A stretch of DNA of 64,000 bases, from positions 1 to 64,000 of the IMG/VR virus record IMGVR_UViG_3300050821_008688; one strand, given 5' to 3'. The translations under genes and the position numbers were made by a program. This DNA is from a virus. Positions within the stretch are counted from its first letter, which is position 1, and the number at the start of each line of letters is the position of its first letter. This document shows positions 7,401-17,663 of this stretch, in pieces. The notes under the pieces were generated by a model that was given only the letters and a program-made list of their open reading frames with translations, did not search any database and had not been told where the DNA came from.

Positions 7401-8870
7401 ATGAATTTCAATCTTGTTCCGAACGTCAACATGACCACAACCGTAAAGGCGATGGCCGACCAACTGAAAATACATACCAAACTCCAGAATTATTTTAACG
7501 TGGGCGGTATTGATGGTCAGCCGATGTTTCGGCTTTGCGATAACGTGATGCAGATGCTTTTGACTCGGCGCATGGCGTGGAAGTTTAATCGCGTTGAAAT
7601 GGGGAGTAACAATCCCGCAGTGAATCCTGCATTTTTCATTGCGCAGCAAGGCTACCAAGATTTTAAGCATGCAGGCGCGACTTGTTTTACGCTTATCAAT
7701 AGCACGACTCCGGGTGGGCAGCTTCCCGCAGGTGGCGCAGGTGTTGACTTGAATCCCGGCGTCTATCAGAACGGAAACGCAAAAATTAACTATGGCACGT
7801 TCAACGGTGGAAATTCATACGGCCCGACCGGTTCATGGCAAACGGCGGGAGTGATTTTCAATCCGGCGAACAACACGGTCACCGTTCAATTTTTGGACCC
7901 GCATCCATTTTTGACGGGAAACATCGGCACGAGCATTTTTCTTATTCAGGGAGTGGTAAATCCCGCGTACAACAGTACGTTCGTATTTAATCAGTTGACT
8001 CAACTCAGCGGATGGATAAACGGCTACACTCTTCTCTCAATTCCAGACAATTTTCACATAGTACTGCAAGGCAACGGCGGTCAGATAAATACCGTGGCGT
8101 CGTTTGCGGTTGCGGGCACGGTAACAACCCTCACGCTCGGGAGCCCTAATCCGCTGCAAGTCTATCCCACGATTTTTAATCAGAGTGAGTTTGGACCCGC
8201 GAATACCAGTGGAGTGGGCTTGGTACCGGGAGACATCATGACGTTTTCAGGTGTTGGAACGAACGCCGGTCTCAACGGTTTGTCGGTGAAGCTACTTTCT
8301 GTGACCGCGACTTCTGTATCGTTCACGACACCAACGGGCGTGACTATCACTCCCGGTAGCGATACAGGAACGATTTACGCTGCGCCCTCGGGTGCGCCGG
8401 GAATTTGGAATTTGGGTTGGATTGAATCCGCAGCCCTCGTGGATATCAATAACCCGAGTTTTCCTTTGCCTGTGAACCCTATTGATGCGGTGCATCGGAT
8501 TGCGCCGGAATATACGTCAACGGGCGATACGCTTTCAATGTCCTGTGAAATAGATTTTGGGAACGGAGTGGTAAAGTTTCGGCTGTCCGAACCTACAAGC
8601 ACGTATCCATTTGCGTTTACCTGTATCTATCAGGCTAAGGCACCGAAGTTCGTGTCACCACAAAGTGTTTTTCAGTGGCCTGATGATTTGTCATACGTTC
8701 TTTTTGAGATGTTGCTGTGGCAGGGAATGCGGTTTGCATACGGCATGACGGCGACTGAGACGCAGACGCAAATGCAGGCGGCGATGGTGGCAGTGCAGAA
8801 CGCGCTGGCGTCCGAAGACCGTGAAGATAATCAGATGGCGTTTACGCCGCAATGGTCGCTCTTTAGATAA
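7401..8870 (+). CDS. virion protein, tail adaptor-like
   Basis: The N-terminus (KLQNYFNVGGIDGQPMFRLC...) and the helical C-terminus (WPDDLSYVLFEMLLWQGMRF, then TQMQAAMVAVQNAL) flank a large Asn/Thr/Gly-rich beta insertion. Helical ends around a beta insert recall head-tail adaptor or tail-tube proteins of podoviruses, but the identity is inferred from position. The insert includes a GLNGLSVKLLSV...DTGTIYA module related to segments of the 11761 and 59770 proteins. Confidence 0.5.
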   Translation: MNFNLVPNVNMTTTVKAMADQLKIHTKLQNYFNVGGIDGQPMFRLCDNVMQMLLTRRMAWKFNRVEMGSNNPAVNPAFFIAQQGYQDFKHAGATCFTLINSTTPGGQLPAGGAGVDLNPGVYQNGNAKINYGTFNGGNSYGPTGSWQTAGVIFNPANNTVTVQFLDPHPFLTGNIGTSIFLIQGVVNPAYNSTFVFNQLTQLSGWINGYTLLSIPDNFHIVLQGNGGQINTVASFAVAGTVTTLTLGSPNPLQVYPTIFNQSEFGPANTSGVGLVPGDIMTFSGVGTNAGLNGLSVKLLSVTATSVSFTTPTGVTITPGSDTGTIYAAPSGAPGIWNLGWIESAALVDINNPSFPLPVNPIDAVHRIAPEYTSTGDTLSMSCEIDFGNGVVKFRLSEPTSTYPFAFTCIYQAKAPKFVSPQSVFQWPDDLSYVLFEMLLWQGMRFAYGMTATETQTQMQAAMVAVQNALASEDREDNQMAFTPQWSLFR

Positions 8871-8880
8871 AGGAACGCTC

Positions 8881-10290
8881 GTGATTACTCTAGTCAATTT
8901 GGGATTGCAAAATGAGTCAAGCATCTTCATTCCGAACGGTAGCATTAGTTTTCAGTTGAATGTTGATGCCACGGTAGTCGCGTCTCCGTTTGGTTTTGTG
9001 AGCGCGGCGGTTCCGGTGGTGTTTCAGTTGGACGCCGACGGGAATATTTTGCCGAACGCTCCGGCGACCGCTGCAATGATTTGGAGCAATGCCGAACTGA
9101 ACCCGCAGAACCAAATCGGGTTGGGTACATACTATCTCGTGACGCTGTATGACCAGAATGGCGCGCGAGTGAATTTGGAGCCAATGTGGTGGCAGTTCAC
9201 AGAGGCGGCGAACGCGACGGTCAATATTAGCGAGATGACACCGTTTGCGACGATAGGAGGTAATGTGATTTTTTATCCAACAGTTAATATAATTCCTGCG
9301 CCGACACTGACGACGCTTGGTGGAGTTTTTGCAAACGCAGGGTCTCCTAATGAGTTTGTGACTGCTATTAACACAAACGGTTCCGTTAGTTTGGCGCAGC
9401 CGTCGTTTGCGAACATTAGTGGTCAACTTACCAACGCGCAGCTTCCAAGTCCGATTATTTTTACGACCATCTCGGCTAGTGGTTTGATAACGGCGCAAGC
9501 CGGATTGCAGGTGGGTGTGGCCGGAACGACCAGCGGTCAGATTACGTTGGAGGGGTCAACATCGGGTGCAGTAACGATTACGGCTCCCGCGATTGCAGGA
9601 ACGGCGGCAAATCCGATTTTGTTTTCAAATGGTATCAATATTCCGGCAGGAACGGCGTTTTCAATTAACACGGATACAGGTTTGTCGCGCGCTTCGGCAG
9701 GCGTGATTGATGTAGGCAACGGGACTCCGGGGAACGCGTCGGGTACAGTTAATGCGGCGGCATTTACGATTGGTGGCGCTTCAATATTTGCGTCTCCGAC
9801 ATTTACAGGAACGGTGACGGCGGCGGCTGTTTCGCTATCAGGAAAAATCACAACGTACGCGGGAATTGCGACGGTCTCAGGCGGTGTGCCGATTATTGTG
9901 GCAAAAGCGTTGCTCACGAATCAATCGGCCACAATCACGGCGACGACAATTTACGCTATTCCTGTCGGTCAAAAAGGTATGTATCGAGTAGCGTATACGG
10001 CAACGATTACGACAGCGGCGGCGGGTTCTGGAAGTTCTTCAATTTTGGGAGATACGAATGGATTTCAAATCACATACACTAACGCAAATGGCGATTCCGT
10101 AGTGAAAACATCCAATCCTACCTCGCCGCAGGTAGGTGCAAGCAATACGGTAGGCGCGGCCATTTCGGGTGTGTGCTATGCATACGCAGCAGCATCTACA
10201 AATCTACAATATGAATTTGGATACTCAAGTGTGGGCACTACGCCGATGGTCTATGACCTTGTGGTTTTTGTGGAGTACCTTGGTATTTAA
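8881..10290 (+). CDS. tail fibre-like protein (469 aa)
   Basis: A GTG at 8881 after AAAGGAACGCTC is preferred over an upstream ATG that overlaps the previous gene by 50 nt. The protein is low in charge, rich in Ala/Thr/Gly/Asn, with beta-repeat character and the segment ASPTFTGTVTAAAVSLSGKI typical of phage fibres. The C-terminal ~100 residues look like a compact receptor-binding or trimerisation domain. Confidence 0.6.
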   Translation: MITLVNLGLQNESSIFIPNGSISFQLNVDATVVASPFGFVSAAVPVVFQLDADGNILPNAPATAAMIWSNAELNPQNQIGLGTYYLVTLYDQNGARVNLEPMWWQFTEAANATVNISEMTPFATIGGNVIFYPTVNIIPAPTLTTLGGVFANAGSPNEFVTAINTNGSVSLAQPSFANISGQLTNAQLPSPIIFTTISASGLITAQAGLQVGVAGTTSGQITLEGSTSGAVTITAPAIAGTAANPILFSNGINIPAGTAFSINTDTGLSRASAGVIDVGNGTPGNASGTVNAAAFTIGGASIFASPTFTGTVTAAAVSLSGKITTYAGIATVSGGVPIIVAKALLTNQSATITATTIYAIPVGQKGMYRVAYTATITTAAAGSGSSSILGDTNGFQITYTNANGDSVVKTSNPTSPQVGASNTVGAAISGVCYAYAAASTNLQYEFGYSSVGTTPMVYDLVVFVEYLGI

Positions 10291-10301
10291 TCGGAGGAAA
10301 T

Positions 10302-11453
10302 ATGGCGGTTCGATATCTTGATGGTGCTATCGTAACATATGATTTGTCTACAAATACTTTTCAGCCGTCTGCGACACTCGTAACGTCGTCTCCGGGGGAA
10401 TTGTCTGTTTACGACCCAATCACTGGTATTTTGGGTCCATCAACGACTCTTCTTTCTCAACTTGCGCTGCTTGCATCTCCTGCGCTTACCGGGACACCGA
10501 CCGCGCCGACCGCCGCCCCACTCAACGATTCCACACAAATTGGAACCACGGCATACACAGACTCTGCCGTTGCTGTGGAGACTGCGCGGGCTGAAGCCGC
10601 AGAGGCACTAAAAGCTCCGCTAGCGTCGCCCGCCTTAACTGGAGTTCCGACTGCTCCAACGGCGTCACTCGGTACGAATACTACTCAGATTGCGACTACG
10701 GCTTTTGTGTTGGCTAACGCAACACCGGAGATGGTGTCTTCAGTATTTGGGCGCATCGGGGCAATCGTGGCGGTTTCAGGCGACTACTCTGTGGCGCAAG
10801 TTACTGGTGCGGCACCGCTGGCATCTCCGGCATTCACTGGGGTACCTACGGCTCCAACAGCTTCAGCGGGAACCAATACAACTCAAATCGCGACGACTGC
10901 GTTTGATACTGCCGCCGTTGCTGTTGAAACGTCTCGCGCGGAGGCCGCTGAAGGCTTGCTCGCTCCGAAAAATTCGCCTACGTTTACGGGAACGGTTTCA
11001 GGAATTACGGCAGCGATGGTGGGGGCGGATGTATCTGGCGCAGCCGCGACTGCTCAGTCTAACGCGGAAACTTTCGCTACATCGGCGGTAAACACAGAAA
11101 CCTCGCGTGCGGAGGGGGTTGAGTCTTCGCTATCTGGGCAGATAACAGCAGAAACTTCTGCGCGCGCGGCTGCTGATGCACTGCGTCCTGAAGTATACAG
11201 TATATCGGGAGCAGCAGCGTCAAATCCAAAAATTGTAACTGGTAGTGCCACTATTGGTGGCGGCGGGACAGTAACAATTACGTTGACGGGAAGCGCGGTG
11301 TTTTCGTCTGCGACTTCGTATTATGCTCTCTGTACGAACATGACTTCAAACGCTGTAAATCATGGAAACTTTGTAACTCAATCAAGCGGAAGTAGTTTTA
11401 TTATTAACGGTGCCAGTGGAGACGTTGTGAACTTCTACGCGATTGGGAACTAA
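10302..11453 (+). CDS. tail fibre protein with PTAPTA repeats
   Basis: Three copies of the phage fibre repeat ASPALTGxPTAPTA-x-NxTQI-TTA lie at about residues 60-95, 110-140 and 175-205, separated by helical VETARAEAAEAL segments (likely trimeric coiled coil). The C-terminal ~100 residues form a distinct beta domain. The SD CGGAGGAAAT precedes the ATG. The same repeat unit occurs in the 60446 protein. Confidence 0.75.
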   Translation: MAVRYLDGAIVTYDLSTNTFQPSATLVTSSPGELSVYDPITGILGPSTTLLSQLALLASPALTGTPTAPTAAPLNDSTQIGTTAYTDSAVAVETARAEAAEALKAPLASPALTGVPTAPTASLGTNTTQIATTAFVLANATPEMVSSVFGRIGAIVAVSGDYSVAQVTGAAPLASPAFTGVPTAPTASAGTNTTQIATTAFDTAAVAVETSRAEAAEGLLAPKNSPTFTGTVSGITAAMVGADVSGAAATAQSNAETFATSAVNTETSRAEGVESSLSGQITAETSARAAADALRPEVYSISGAAASNPKIVTGSATIGGGGTVTITLTGSAVFSSATSYYALCTNMTSNAVNHGNFVTQSSGSSFIINGASGDVVNFYAIGN

Positions 11454-11464
11454 GGGGGTGTGTC

Positions 11465-11716
11465 ATGAGTGAGTTTGCAAAAGAGAACCTGTGTTGCGAG
11501 GATTATGAGGCGATGTGTTGCGCGCAGGCGAAGCAGTTGGAACAGGCGGGCTGGGTGCGCAGCTATGGCCCGGACGGCCCCGGCTGGTGTCCTCCTGACG
11601 GCGGGGAGTGCGTATGCACGTATGACGCGTGGGTGAAGGCAACGGATACGCCGACCGATTTGCATCTCGGTATTGATAAAGAACCGCCAGCCCCGGTGTA
11701 TCACAAGCCGTTTTAA
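11465..11716 (+). CDS. small Cys-rich protein (83 aa)
   Basis: Eight cysteines (ENLCCEDYEAMCCAQAKQ, WCPPDGGECVC) suggest metal binding. The conserved-looking core QLEQAGWVRSYGPDGPGWCPP has the feel of a small phage protein family that I cannot name. The SD GGGGGTGTGTC is imperfect. It ends inside the next class II element. Confidence 0.5.
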   Translation: MSEFAKENLCCEDYEAMCCAQAKQLEQAGWVRSYGPDGPGWCPPDGGECVCTYDAWVKATDTPTDLHLGIDKEPPAPVYHKPF

Positions 11717-11751
11717 GACTTTTTCTTCTATTATTGTAGGGCGTCTGCCCT
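11715..11751 (+). promoter_or_regulatory. class II element with leader hairpin
   Basis: AAGACTTTTTCTTCTATT (11715-11732) then ATTGTAGGG. AGGGC-GTCT-GCCCT (11738-11751) forms a short hairpin at the presumed 5' end of the mRNA. No SD follows; CCTCCAAAAAAC directly precedes the ATG at 11761. Confidence 0.6.
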
Positions 11752-11760
11752 CCAAAAAAC

Positions 11761-14700
11761 ATGGCACGAAAAGTAGGTCCAGCGAGCGACCCTGCTCTTG
11801 CTATAGAATTTTTTCTGAGTGGGTTCTATACCTATCGCTCACAGTTATTTGCCCCGTTCAAGGGTATTGGTGTCAACGTTGTTAGCTTCCATGACCCCGT
11901 GATAGACGGGGCCAATATGGAAGACATTGATTTGTTTGAGTGGCAGCGTCGTCCCGGTTATTCTATTTATTGTTCGCAGCCGCTCGCCAGCAACGAAGTC
12001 GTTAACGAATTTTACAGCATGCGGAATCTGAATGGTCAGGTCATTTCTTTTTTTGATTCTACTACGCGGCTTGCAACTTTTACGCCTACCACAATCACCT
12101 CGGTGATTCCCAAGACTGGAAGTAACGAAGGATTTATCACCAGCGTTGAAAACATGGTGTATTTTTCAGACGGCGTTTCGGTGGATACGCAGAAGTGGGA
12201 TTCTGCACTTCCGTTCTCCTCAATTAATCCATCAACTTGGGGTCTTACTGCACCAACCCTGACTCCCACAATTTTTAGTCAAGGATGCTGGTTGCCGTTT
12301 GTTGGGAAGAATTTGAATAATGCAATTCTTGACCCGAATGGAAACGTAGAGGTCGTCACAAAAGTTTACGGAGCGTCTGGAGTCACAGGAGCAAACCAAC
12401 CGCTATGGCCTACGACCGTATCGTCCACCATTAATGATGGGTCAGTTCAGTGGACGAATATGGGACCGTTGGAAACTTGGCTTCCCGCTACGTTTTTCCC
12501 CGTCCCTGTGGTTGTGTTGGACACGAATGGAAATTTGCAATTGGCGCAAGCGACATCACCAGCGGTTTTGGCATGGAGTGCGGCTACACCATATACGGTA
12601 GGTATTACCGTTTCATTTGCAGGCGAGTATTGGACTTCTTTAGCGGCGAATACGGGCGTCGCGCCATCTGCAAACTATACCGTTACCGCAGGGGGCGTCA
12701 CTCAACCCTACTGGGTTCAGGCTCAAAATCCAAGTCAAACCGGCATATATCCAACAACCCCGTACGTTCCCGCGTGGAATCAGACAGTCGGCGGAACCAC
12801 CACGGATGGAAACTATACGTGGATAAATCTTGGACCGGGAAATCTTGTTGAGTCTTTTGGTACATCGTACGTTTATTGTTTCCGTACCATCTATGGGCAT
12901 TTGACGACCGCATCTCCAGTGAGCCTTAACACGGGAAGTATTTTTGGTCCGGTTGTTGCGACGATTACAGGATTCTCCATTGCTGGGAATACTGTTACAT
13001 TTTTGGGAGTGAACAACTTTATTCCCGGAAATGTCTTCAGTGTTCAGGGGCTAACCACGGGTGTGTATCTTAACAATCAGCCGTTTACTGTGCTAGCTGC
13101 GGGTTTGAGTCCAACTCAGTTCTCCGCCGTGTTTGATTTCCCTAACGTGGGGGCAACAATTGACTCGGGGTCCACGGAAAATTTGATTGCGGCGATTACG
13201 GGAGTCGGAACCACGTCTCCGCTGTGCAATGCTGTTGTAGCTATCAGCGCGACTTCAGTTCTGGATGGGGTGGTAACTGTTTTTTCGGTGAACAACTTCG
13301 TTCCCGGACTTCAAGTAACTTTCGCGGGACTGACTGTTGCAACATTTTTGAATGGACTTCAGTTTGAAATTATTAACGTTGACCCTCTTGGGCAATGGTT
13401 TCAAGTTTTTTTCACAAACGCACTCGGAGTGGTTCCACCCAATCAAAGTCAAACTACTGACACCGGTACCGCGACATTTAACGCTATTGAAATCTACAGA
13501 ACAAGCGATGGCGGCGGCATATATCTTTTCACGGGTGCGGTTACGAATCCTACGGGGTCAACTACTATTCCGTTTGACTCGGGAATCTCCACAGCAGGCG
13601 TCGGAACAGACAACGGTATTCCCGGTACGTTCGTGTGGGTTAATCCGAACAACGTTACGAGCGCGACTTTGTATGCCACAGTGACTGTACCTACTCCGGT
13701 CGGCAGCGGTAGCGGGCGGTTTAGCGCGGTTCAGACGTGTCAAAATATTTCTTCAGGTTTTACTGCTCCGTCGGTGTCTGCGACTTTTCCTGCGAACGTG
13801 ACGGCAGGAAACTCTCTTCTCGTTCATGTGGTGACGTACGACTTGACGAGTTGGACTATCGGCGACAATCAAGGAAACGTCTACGTTCAAATTGCGCAGC
13901 AGGTGGCTCCTAACGACCACGGTGTTGTAACGGATACAGTTTACAAGGTTGCTAATCCAGCGGCAGGGCCGACAACAGTGAAGTTGACCCCAGTATTTAC
14001 GAGCGATAATAACGACTTTTTTGGTTTTCAGGCTGTGGAGTGCAGCGGGCTTAACGGTACGGTAGAAGCACCTGCATCCGTTTTTCAAGCGTCGGGCACA
14101 ACACTCAACTCCGGGACAATTACAACGTCGGCTACAGCTACGGTGGTTTTTAGTTTTATTTGGAGCGACTTGTCAACTAATTCGGGTAACGTAGCTACGC
14201 AGCCTGCGGCATATTTATCTGCGGGAAATCAGACGGTATTTGATGCGGCGGATGGTAACACGTTCCAGCAGATGGCGGTTGCGTATCAGGTTCAGTCGGC
14301 TACTGGAACTTTTTCACCGATATGGGCTACACCTGCGAACAGTAAAGGTATCGGGATTACGATTGCTCTGGACCTATCTTTGTTTGCGCCGTCTGACGGT
14401 TTGAATGCGGAGCAGTTTAATTTTTCTGTTCCTCCGGCGATTGCTGTTGCGGGGATTACGATTGAGTTTGACTCGTTCTTTACTGGTACTCCGGGATTCG
14501 GAATTTTGGATGTCCAGTTGCTCAATGCAGGCAACCCCGTAGGCACTGTTATGCAGGTTGCTCTGACGAATGCAGTTCAAACATACACGTTGGGAGGCCC
14601 GACCAATTTGTGGGGCACGACGTGGACTCCCACTAATTTTAATTCTTCCGCGTGGGGTGTGCAGTTTACCGCGACGCAACTGACGGGCGGAACAAACGCC

Positions 14701-17133
14701 ACGTTTAGTGTGCGCAACGTTCGCGCACGCCTCGTGGGTGGAACGAGTACGACAGGTTGGGTCTTTAATGACTTTACGACGGACGCGAATTTGGATATTT
14801 TGCAGATTGCGCCGCAGAATCATTTGAATGACCCGCCTCCGGGCGCACCGGGGTCATCGGTCAATCAAGTTGTTGGCACACTGACTGCATACTGGCAGGG
14901 TCGTATCTGGATGTGTGTTGGAAACTTCGTTTATTTTGACGCGGGTCCAGACTGCGTAAACGGAGTGCCTGAAGAATCGTGGCCTCCTGCAAATCGGTTC
15001 CAGTTTGTAGGTCCGACGCTTGGTCTTGAACCGACAGCAGATGGTGTTGGATTGCTTGTCTATTTGGCCGACCGCGTGAACGCGATTCTAGGTGGTCCTG
15101 AAACGATTAGTTTCTATGCTACGGACGCGCTTAATAACTTTGGAATCTCAAATCCGAATGCGATTTTCAAAGACGGTTCAACCATCGGACAATTCACAAC
15201 TCAGAAACAATACTTTGAGCTAATTGAGAGTCAGAAAATACAGGTAGGCGAGCACATCGCCGATTATCTGACGGCCAATTTTAGCCCGCTTACCACGTTT
15301 GCGACTATGCATCGCAACGGGCTCGATGTCGGAGTATTTCTCAGCAACGGAGTAGACCGAATTGTGCGCTACGGAAGTAATATCAGCGCGTGGAGTGTTC
15401 CGGCGTTCCCGATTGGCGGCGCTGGCGCGCTGCGGTCCATTGAAACAGCCGTGGGCACGTACAGTCTGATGTTGGGCTCGCCCACTGGCGGTGCTACGGT
15501 GTCTACTTCGCTTACGAACCCGAGCGTAGGCGCGAGTGTTGGAACAGGCGTCGCGTGGCTGACTCCGGGTAATATTACGGCAGGAAATCCTACGAGTTAT
15601 GCGACGGTGACGTTAAGTTCAGCGTCGGTAGTGCCGAGCGAGAACAATGCGACGAACGGATTTACACCGACTGGGGCTACGGCGGTCACAACAATAACTC
15701 CGGTGGTAACACCGATTAATGTGGGCGATACCGCGTTCATGATGTTCTATGTGCAGAACGAGGCGGGTAACTCAGACCAAACCATCATTTCTGGCATCAC
15801 AGATAATTTGGGAAATAACTGGCAGCTTCTTTTTCCTACGCAGAACCCGAGTGCGCATTTGTTTTTTCAGGTATTCTATGCGCGAATGGGAACCGCAGTT
15901 CCTTTGTTGTCAACGCTGACTATCACGGCTGCGGTGGCATTTCATACAGAAGCGGTGGTCAATTATGCGTCTTTTGCGAATTTTACAAATCTTGGCGCGT
16001 TGAATTCTACGCAACAGCGAATCTCAGTGGCATCGACGGACCCGGTGAGTGGTCCTGCAATAACGATTACGCAACAGGAATTTCTGATGTCTTTTGTATT
16101 TGTTTATGAAGGCAACATTCCGTTGACGGGACCAACCGGGTGGACACAGGACAATACTAATTTTGGGCATCCAAATACATCCGTGGTTTCAGATTCAGCC
16201 GCATGGATATTAGAGCCTGCGGGAACATATGCAGACCAGTGGACTAGTGGTGGTAGCGCCGATGCGTGGGGTGCGAATCTTGCGGCATTTATAGTACCGG
16301 CCACTGTGCCTTCTGTTTCGCAAAGTTTGCAAGGTAGCCAGTATCCGCTGAATATTCCTCCTGACGCTATTGTGCAGGGTGTTGAAGTGTCTATCACGGG
16401 AAAAACCACAAACACAGGTATTACTATGAGCGTGACTCCGGCGAATGCGGCGGTTGGCGCAGAGGCGGATGCGTTCAGTTTGACGGCTTCAAATACGACT
16501 CAAGTTTTTGGTGGACCGCTAGACCTGTGGGGTATGTCTGCATGGTTGAATCCCTCCGCGCTTAATGCCGGAACATTTGGTTTTAATGTAGTGGCGTCTG
16601 CTGTTGGAATTTCGGGAACAGTGTCTATTTCAGAAGTTCAAGTCGCGGTTTTTTATACGACACCCGGAAGCTATCTGCGATACCGTGATACTACTACATG
16701 GGCGGATAATGGCCTGACGGGACAGAACAATGGAACTTCGTATTCTGAGTGCTACATCACAGTCGGAAGTATCACACTGTCTCAACCCGGCGCGCCGATG
16801 TTTCCATTGCAGCATGTGGTTGGATATTTTGACGCGGTTGGAACGCTCCACAACGGCGGTTCATCGTGGCCGGATATTTGGATTCTGCCAAATGAAGTTA
16901 GTGACACGAAGGGTATCGGATTTGTGTTTCTGCCGGAAACTCTTCAGGAGCCTCCGGTCGGACAAAATAAGCCGTCAACTTCGCTGTTGGCTTTGCGGTG
17001 GCCGGTGAATATGATGAACAGTGATTTGGCATCACAGTACGTGCATCATCTGCAAGTGAAGATTTCGTTTGACCCGGAGAACGCGCCGAATACTATCAAG
17101 GCGATATCGTTCAAAGAAAACCAGAGCGATTAA
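11761..17133 (+). CDS. giant tail nozzle-like/fibre protein (1790 aa)
   Basis: The largest protein of the window. The N-terminus (ALAIEFFLSGFYTYRSQLF) and a central block near residues 1030-1230 (YWQGRIWMCVGNFVYFDAG, LGLEPTADGVGLLVYLADR) resemble beta-propeller tail-nozzle proteins of podoviruses. Large insertions hold Ig-like beta domains: two copies of a GL(T)TxxxLNGxxF...DTGTA module at about 420-600, a TFPANVTAGNSLLVHVVTY domain at about 665-880 related to the 57433 protein, and DGSVQWTNMG/DGNYTWINLG motifs. The start lacks an SD and follows a hairpin. Structural role is strongly implied, exact identity is inferred. Confidence 0.6.
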   Translation: MARKVGPASDPALAIEFFLSGFYTYRSQLFAPFKGIGVNVVSFHDPVIDGANMEDIDLFEWQRRPGYSIYCSQPLASNEVVNEFYSMRNLNGQVISFFDSTTRLATFTPTTITSVIPKTGSNEGFITSVENMVYFSDGVSVDTQKWDSALPFSSINPSTWGLTAPTLTPTIFSQGCWLPFVGKNLNNAILDPNGNVEVVTKVYGASGVTGANQPLWPTTVSSTINDGSVQWTNMGPLETWLPATFFPVPVVVLDTNGNLQLAQATSPAVLAWSAATPYTVGITVSFAGEYWTSLAANTGVAPSANYTVTAGGVTQPYWVQAQNPSQTGIYPTTPYVPAWNQTVGGTTTDGNYTWINLGPGNLVESFGTSYVYCFRTIYGHLTTASPVSLNTGSIFGPVVATITGFSIAGNTVTFLGVNNFIPGNVFSVQGLTTGVYLNNQPFTVLAAGLSPTQFSAVFDFPNVGATIDSGSTENLIAAITGVGTTSPLCNAVVAISATSVLDGVVTVFSVNNFVPGLQVTFAGLTVATFLNGLQFEIINVDPLGQWFQVFFTNALGVVPPNQSQTTDTGTATFNAIEIYRTSDGGGIYLFTGAVTNPTGSTTIPFDSGISTAGVGTDNGIPGTFVWVNPNNVTSATLYATVTVPTPVGSGSGRFSAVQTCQNISSGFTAPSVSATFPANVTAGNSLLVHVVTYDLTSWTIGDNQGNVYVQIAQQVAPNDHGVVTDTVYKVANPAAGPTTVKLTPVFTSDNNDFFGFQAVECSGLNGTVEAPASVFQASGTTLNSGTITTSATATVVFSFIWSDLSTNSGNVATQPAAYLSAGNQTVFDAADGNTFQQMAVAYQVQSATGTFSPIWATPANSKGIGITIALDLSLFAPSDGLNAEQFNFSVPPAIAVAGITIEFDSFFTGTPGFGILDVQLLNAGNPVGTVMQVALTNAVQTYTLGGPTNLWGTTWTPTNFNSSAWGVQFTATQLTGGTNATFSVRNVRARLVGGTSTTGWVFNDFTTDANLDILQIAPQNHLNDPPPGAPGSSVNQVVGTLTAYWQGRIWMCVGNFVYFDAGPDCVNGVPEESWPPANRFQFVGPTLGLEPTADGVGLLVYLADRVNAILGGPETISFYATDALNNFGISNPNAIFKDGSTIGQFTTQKQYFELIESQKIQVGEHIADYLTANFSPLTTFATMHRNGLDVGVFLSNGVDRIVRYGSNISAWSVPAFPIGGAGALRSIETAVGTYSLMLGSPTGGATVSTSLTNPSVGASVGTGVAWLTPGNITAGNPTSYATVTLSSASVVPSENNATNGFTPTGATAVTTITPVVTPINVGDTAFMMFYVQNEAGNSDQTIISGITDNLGNNWQLLFPTQNPSAHLFFQVFYARMGTAVPLLSTLTITAAVAFHTEAVVNYASFANFTNLGALNSTQQRISVASTDPVSGPAITITQQEFLMSFVFVYEGNIPLTGPTGWTQDNTNFGHPNTSVVSDSAAWILEPAGTYADQWTSGGSADAWGANLAAFIVPATVPSVSQSLQGSQYPLNIPPDAIVQGVEVSITGKTTNTGITMSVTPANAAVGAEADAFSLTASNTTQVFGGPLDLWGMSAWLNPSALNAGTFGFNVVASAVGISGTVSISEVQVAVFYTTPGSYLRYRDTTTWADNGLTGQNNGTSYSECYITVGSITLSQPGAPMFPLQHVVGYFDAVGTLHNGGSSWPDIWILPNEVSDTKGIGFVFLPETLQEPPVGQNKPSTSLLALRWPVNMMNSDLASQYVHHLQVKISFDPENAPNTIKAISFKENQSD

Positions 17134-17144
17134 GGAAAAAATAA

Positions 17145-17627
17145 ATGTCGGATATAGACACAGTCATTGAAGCGACTACTAAGTTTCCGGGAGGAGTCCC
17201 GAGAGACCCGATTGTTTGGCCTGCGCGTCGGCATGTGGATAACCAGATAGAGCAAACGAAAGGTAGCGCGAAGCCTCAAGCTGCGTTTGTGCTCCCGACC
17301 ACACAGCCGAACCAATCAAGTGTGCCGCCTCGTACAACTCCGCAACCGGTATCACACGTTCGTGTGATTCTGCGTCACGGAGTCGGTCAGAAGACGGTGA
17401 CGGTTCAGTTTAATCATCCGATGGGAGACCCATATTTTCAAGGAGCCTCGGTATATCTGAAAAAAGCAAACCAGCAACCGACACTGGTTGCTAGTGGCGC
17501 GAAATCACCGTTGACATTTACGACTCCGAACGACCCTGCGCCGCATGCAGTGTATGTAAGCAGTGATGGTAACTGGGGCTCAACGAACGTTTTAACCAGT
17601 CCGTCGCATCCTGTTCAATTGAGGTAA
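17145..17627 (+). CDS. virion-associated beta protein (160 aa)
   Basis: The N-terminal ~65 residues are Pro/Thr-rich and probably disordered; the remainder (VRVILRHGVGQKTVTVQF...) resembles one fibronectin/Ig-like beta-sandwich. It follows the nozzle-like gene by 11 nt with the SD AAGGAAAAA, so it may be a small virion part. Confidence 0.5.
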   Translation: MSDIDTVIEATTKFPGGVPRDPIVWPARRHVDNQIEQTKGSAKPQAAFVLPTTQPNQSSVPPRTTPQPVSHVRVILRHGVGQKTVTVQFNHPMGDPYFQGASVYLKKANQQPTLVASGAKSPLTFTTPNDPAPHAVYVSSDGNWGSTNVLTSPSHPVQLR

Positions 17628-17630
17628 ATT

Positions 17631-17657
17631 AAGACTTTTCTATCTATTAGTGAGGAG
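17631..17657 (+). promoter_or_regulatory. class II 18-nt element
   Basis: AAGACTTTTCTATCTATT followed by AGTGAGGAG, which also supplies the SD of the 17664 gene. Confidence 0.6.
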
Positions 17658-17663
17658 CATTAT

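Noticed and set aside
14374-14823. Minus-strand open frame (149 codons) inside the nozzle-like gene
   Set aside because: Arg-rich shadow of the 11761 gene without start signals.
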